Assembly: GCA_002317245.1 (NCBI GenBank)
Contig: DCIU01000048.1
Location: forward strand, 1-10,118
Direction of reading: 5' to 3'
Length of the DNA: 10,118 bases
Source: Lachnospiraceae bacterium UBA1718
GTDB lineage: Bacteria; Bacillota; Clostridia; Lachnospirales; Lachnospiraceae
In this document: in pieces, positions 7,291-10,118 of the stretch
How positions within the stretch are numbered: position 1 is the first letter of the stretch
Layout: each line of letters begins with the position of its first letter
The notes under the pieces: generated by a model
Told to the model about the DNA's origin: nothing
What the model saw: the letters and a program-made list of their open reading frames with translations, nothing else
Databases searched by the model: none
Position numbers and translations under genes: made by a program

Positions 7291-7350
7291 CTTACATACA
7301 CGGCTTTACTGCCCTATCGCTTTACCATGCCAAACAGTATTCACCTCTTT

Positions 7351-7399
7351 CTATAATAAAACAGAACGCCTCTTACTGTCTATAAGAAGCGTTCTGTTT
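7351..7399 (-). terminator. Rho-independent terminator of the ABC transporter operon
   Basis: Arms 7389-7399 and 7359-7369 pair over 11 bases, and after one C-A mismatch an inner five-base stem closes a seven-base loop. On the minus strand the tail reads TTTTATTATAG, a moderate U-tract. It starts 26 bases after the ATPase stop codon. The opposite strand lacks a T-tract, so it acts for leftward transcription. Confidence 0.85.
7353..7382 (-). promoter_or_regulatory. Probable iorA operon promoter embedded in the upstream terminator
   Basis: On the minus strand TAGACA (7377-7382, five of six -35 consensus bases) and TATTAT (7353-7358, five of six -10 bases) are separated by 18 bases. The -35 box lies in the terminator loop and the ascending arm's top, and the -10 box in the T-rich tail. 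Transcription would start near 7346, giving a leader of about 70 bases to the iorA GTG. No better promoter is seen in the remaining 75 bases. The alternative is read-through from the ABC operon. Confidence 0.45.
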
Positions 7400-7425
7400 G
7401 TATAAGCATCTATCTGGTTATCTGA

Positions 7426-8220
7426 TTATCCAAGAATAGCTGAATCAGATGTAAATTCCTGTCCGCTGACCTTCTCGAACTCATGAAGAAGAGATTCAAC
7501 TGTGAGCTTCTTCTTCTCCTCACCTCTGATATCAAGGATGATCTTACCATCATTCATCATGACAAGTCTGTTACCATGAGCAATGGCATCCTTCATATTA
7601 TGGGTAATCATGATAGTTGTAAGATTGTCCTTCTCAACAACAAGCTCTGTAGCCTCTAATACCTTAGCTGCCGTCTTAGGGTCAAGGGCTGCTGTGTGCT
7701 CATCAAGAAGCAATACCTTAGGCTTCTCAAGTGTAGCCATAAGAAGTGTAAGTGCCTGCCTCTGTCCACCCGAAAGCAAGCCAACCTTGCTTGTAAGTCT
7801 GTCTTCCAGTCCAAGATCAAGAATCTGAAGCATCACCTTGAACTCGTCAGCATCTGCCTTACTCAAGTTAGCCTTGAGGCCTCTCTTCTTGCCTCTTCTC
7901 TTAGCAAGGGCAAGGTTCTCATCAATCTGCATTGTAGGAGCTGTTCCCATCATTGGATCCTGGAATACACGTCCAATAACCGCTGCCCTCTTATGTTCTG
8001 GAAGATTAGTTACATCCTCTCCGTCGATAATAATCTGTCCGGCATCAAGTCCCCATACACCTGCAATAGCATTAAGCATAGTACTCTTACCTGCACCATT
8101 ACCACCGATTACTGTTACGAAATCACCCTCTTCAAGTTTAAGTGAAAGTCCGTTAAGGGCCTTCTTCTCATTAACTGTTCCAGGGTTAAATGTCTTATAA
8201 ATATCTCTAATCTCTAACAT
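7426..8220 (-). CDS. ABC transporter ATP-binding protein (PF04392-type importer)
   Basis: The cytoplasmic ATPase of the importer powers uptake through the permease encoded just upstream. Its 264 residues show Walker A GGNGAGKST (39-47), Q-loop Q87, signature LSGGQRQ (149-155), Walker B VLLLDE ending at E174, D-loop AALD (177-180) and switch H207. The start is ATG 8220 with a GGGAGG site upstream; the reading frame extends further but overlaps the permease and lacks family sequence. Only one base separates it from the permease stop, so they are translationally coupled. It belongs to the COG1101-like ATPases that pair with PF04392 binding proteins. The substrate cannot be read from the ATPase. 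The gene ends the operon and is followed by a strong terminator. Confidence 0.94.
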   Translation of the reverse strand: MLEIRDIYKTFNPGTVNEKKALNGLSLKLEEGDFVTVIGGNGAGKSTMLNAIAGVWGLDAGQIIIDGEDVTNLPEHKRAAVIGRVFQDPMMGTAPTMQIDENLALAKRRGKKRGLKANLSKADADEFKVMLQILDLGLEDRLTSKVGLLSGGQRQALTLLMATLEKPKVLLLDEHTAALDPKTAAKVLEATELVVEKDNLTTIMITHNMKDAIAHGNRLVMMNDGKIILDIRGEEKKKLTVESLLHEFEKVSGQEFTSDSAILG

Positions 8221-8221
8221 A

Positions 8222-9160
8222 TTAGTTGCCTCCCTTCTTAACACTCTTGGCTGAGAGCTTGCCCTTCCAGTAAGGAATTGCAAGGAAGAGTGCAACTACA
8301 AGTGCTGATAAGAGCTTAAGGTCATCTGTTGATAATCCAAGACGAAGAACGATCTGGATAACAACGTAGTAGATAATAGCACCGCATACACAGCCAACCA
8401 TCTTAAGGAAGAAGTTCCTGAAGATTTTGCCGAATACAACCTCTGCAATAATAACTGCTGCAAGGCCGATTACGATAGCACCACGTCCCATATTTACATC
8501 TGAGAATCCCTGGTACTGTGCAAGTAATGCTCCTGATAAAGCTACAAGACCATTAGAAAGCATAAGTCCCATTACTATTGTTAAGTCTGTGTTAATACCC
8601 TGTGCTCTTGCCATATTCTGGTTGGCACCTGTTGCACGAAGGGATGCTCCAATCTCTGTTCCGAAGAACCAGTAGAGAATACCAATAATAATCAGTATAA
8701 AAGGAATGAGAATTAATACAGGATTGCGAAGGGATAACTCTCTAACATATCTTGCTGATACAAGTAAGCTGTACTTGTCAACACTGATAGGAAGGTTAGA
8801 CTTGCTGCCATTATCTGTACCATAACCCATTATATGAAGGTTAATAGAATAGAGTCCTAACTGAGTAAGGATACCAGCTAAGATAGCCGGAATACCAAAC
8901 TTGGTATGAAGCACGCCAGTTGCAAGACCTGTAAGCAGACCAACAATAAATGAAATCAAAAGAGCTGCTGCCATTGGCACACCATTAAGTGTAAGAATTA
9001 CACATGTAGCTCCTCCTGTACATAATGATCCGTCAACAGTAAGGTCTGCGACATCAAGTATTCTGAATGTAATATATACACCGATTGCCATAATACCCCA
9101 GATCATACCCTGTGATATAGCTCCCGGCATAGAATTCAGTAGTCCTGTTAAGAATCCCAT
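8222..9160 (-). CDS. ABC transporter permease (BPD_transp_2 / COG4120 type)
   Basis: This integral membrane protein of 312 residues forms the transport channel. Hydrophobic spans are seen at about 17-35, 50-60, 63-85, 90-110, 148-166, 192-215, 227-247, 253-273 and 282-297, giving eight or nine membrane segments. A conserved cytoplasmic loop LRATGANQNMARAQGI (174-189) fits the ATPase-contact segment of the branched-chain-type permease superfamily. The C-terminus is basic (KGKLSAKSVKKGGN) and probably cytoplasmic. The ATG at 9160 has a strong GGAGGAG site. It lies between the binding-protein gene, from which a hairpin separates it, and the ATPase gene, one base away. Confidence 0.93.
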   Translation of the reverse strand: MGFLTGLLNSMPGAISQGMIWGIMAIGVYITFRILDVADLTVDGSLCTGGATCVILTLNGVPMAAALLISFIVGLLTGLATGVLHTKFGIPAILAGILTQLGLYSINLHIMGYGTDNGSKSNLPISVDKYSLLVSARYVRELSLRNPVLILIPFILIIIGILYWFFGTEIGASLRATGANQNMARAQGINTDLTIVMGLMLSNGLVALSGALLAQYQGFSDVNMGRGAIVIGLAAVIIAEVVFGKIFRNFFLKMVGCVCGAIIYYVVIQIVLRLGLSTDDLKLLSALVVALFLAIPYWKGKLSAKSVKKGGN

Positions 9161-9180
9161 AATCTCCTCCGTACCAATAA

Positions 9181-9218
9181 ATAAAAATAAACTGCCTGGG
9201 GATACACCCCAAGCAGTT
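9181..9218 (-). terminator. Internal hairpin/attenuator between binding-protein and permease genes
   Basis: Arms 9207-9218 and 9190-9201 form a 12-base-pair stem with one wobble and a five-base loop (9202-9206). On the minus strand it is followed by a T-rich tail interrupted by A residues (TTTATTTTTATTT). It sits 19 bases after the binding-protein stop and upstream of the permease start with no obvious new promoter. This fits a leaky terminator or mRNA-stabilising 3' hairpin that keeps the binding protein in excess. Confidence 0.82.
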
Positions 9219-9237
9219 ATTATAGCAAATTGCCAAA

Positions 9238-10118
9238 TTATTCTGCAATAGCTGTGTAATCGTCTGGAACTGTAATTCCAAGTGCCTCACAGTTAGCTGC
9301 ATTGTACTCCTTAGTTACGTTTGGAGCATACTCAACAGGCATCTGTGAAATATCCTCACCAGCGTAAAGAACCTTAGTTGCCATAAGACCTGTTGCATAA
9401 CCAAGGTCATAGTAGCTGATTGAAAGTGTAGCCACACCACAACCTGAACAGATACCTTCCTCACCAGCGATTACTGGAACCTTAGCTGGGATTACGATAT
9501 TAGCAATAGCCTCTGTATTAGCTGCTGCTGTGTTATCTGTTGGGATGTAAAGTACGTCACAAGAATCTGCTGCTGCCTGTGTAACTGAAGCAACATCGTT
9601 AGTATCTGTGAATGCACACCACTCTACTTCGTAGCCATAGTCCTTAAGGAACTTCTCCATCTCTGTACACTGGTAAACTGAGTTAGGCTCAGCTGAACAG
9701 TAGAGAAGACCAACCTTCTTAGCATCTGGGAAAAGCTCATTTAACATAGCTGCCTGCTGATCAAGTGGAGCAAGATCTGATGTACCAGAAATATTGCCAC
9801 CAACTACTCCTGTCCAATCAGCGATCTCAAGTGCTGTAGCGTAATCTGTAACTGATGTTCCAAGGATTGGAATATCTGCTGTTGCAGATGCTGCTGCCTG
9901 AAGTGGAGCTGTTGCATTAGTCATAATAAGATCAACGTTTGATGCTACAAATCCGTTAACGATTGTTGCACAGTTAGCTGACTCACCAGAAGCATCCTGG
10001 TAATCGAATGTTACTGCATCACCAAGCTGAGCCTTAAGTGCATCCTCAAATCCCTGTGTTGCAGCATCAAGTGCTGGATGCTGAACAAGCTGACAGATAC
10101 CAACTGTATAAGACTCTG
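9238..10118 (-). CDS. ABC transporter substrate-binding protein, PF04392/TrpX-like (N-terminus cut by window edge)
   Basis: This is the extracytoplasmic binding protein that delivers the ligand to the permease. From the right edge to the stop 292 residues are visible, opening with SYTVGICQLVQHPALDAA, the first beta-strand and helix of this periplasmic-binding fold. The signal peptide and lipobox must lie beyond the edge. Other typical segments are FVASNVDLIMTNAT (about 56-69), ATADIPILGTSVTDY and a later KVPVIAGEEG strand. The family (COG2984) includes the TrpX tryptophan/aromatic-amino-acid binding proteins of streptococci but also members of unknown ligand. An internal ATG at 9924 is not the true start because the frame and homologous sequence continue upstream. 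Context beside ior-paaK genes makes an aromatic ligand plausible but unproven. Confidence 0.92.
   Translation of the reverse strand, partial: ESYTVGICQLVQHPALDAATQGFEDALKAQLGDAVTFDYQDASGESANCATIVNGFVASNVDLIMTNATAPLQAAASATADIPILGTSVTDYATALEIADWTGVVGGNISGTSDLAPLDQQAAMLNELFPDAKKVGLLYCSAEPNSVYQCTEMEKFLKDYGYEVEWCAFTDTNDVASVTQAAADSCDVLYIPTDNTAAANTEAIANIVIPAKVPVIAGEEGICSGCGVATLSISYYDLGYATGLMATKVLYAGEDISQMPVEYAPNVTKEYNAANCEALGITVPDDYTAIAE

Noticed and set aside
7696..8145. Plus-strand open frame of 149 codons
   Set aside because: It is antisense to the ABC ATPase with its intact Walker and signature motifs.

Overview
All genes in this window lie on the minus strand, so they read from right to left. 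Protein style, moderately low GC, strong purine-rich Shine-Dalgarno sequences and an oxygen-sensitive 2-oxoacid:ferredoxin oxidoreductase point to an anaerobic Firmicute of class Clostridia. A gut-type Lachnospiraceae is my best guess, from impression and not from a search. I see no mobile element, CRISPR array, RNA gene or broken gene, and no gene-free stretch above 300 bases.

Region A (about 7426-10118) is an ABC import operon: a substrate-binding protein of the PF04392 (TrpX-like) family cut by the right edge, a permease and an ATPase. A strong hairpin with a T-rich tail sits between the binding-protein gene and the permease gene. A long-stem terminator follows the ATPase gene.

Region B (about 3082-7382) is a compact four-gene operon: iorA, iorB, a phenylacetate-CoA ligase (paaK type) and a small double-ACT-domain protein, closed by a UUCG-tetraloop terminator. 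IorAB interconverts aryl pyruvates with arylacetyl-CoA, CO2 and reduced ferredoxin. The ligase interconverts arylacetates and arylacetyl-CoA at the cost of ATP. Together they link aromatic 2-oxo acids to phenylacetate, indoleacetate or hydroxyphenylacetate, either as salvage of aryl acids into aromatic amino acids or as catabolism. The ACT protein is a plausible amino-acid sensor. A likely iorA promoter lies within the terminator of region A.

Region C (1 to about 2987) starts from its own extended -10 promoter. It holds hypB (nickel-insertion GTPase) and, 12 bases downstream, a large modular iron-sulfur flavoprotein (743 residues visible, C-terminus beyond the left edge). That protein has a winged-helix-like N-terminus, cysteine clusters, a ferredoxin motif and a GltD-like NAD(P)H/FAD module. 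This pair looks like redox metabolism, perhaps tied to a hydrogenase or formate dehydrogenase encoded beyond the left edge.

The most interesting points are the ligase/ferredoxin-oxidoreductase/ACT operon beside a TrpX-like importer, the overlapping terminator and promoter at 7351-7399, the differential-expression hairpin at 9181-9218, and the hypB-flavoprotein pair without hypA in view.
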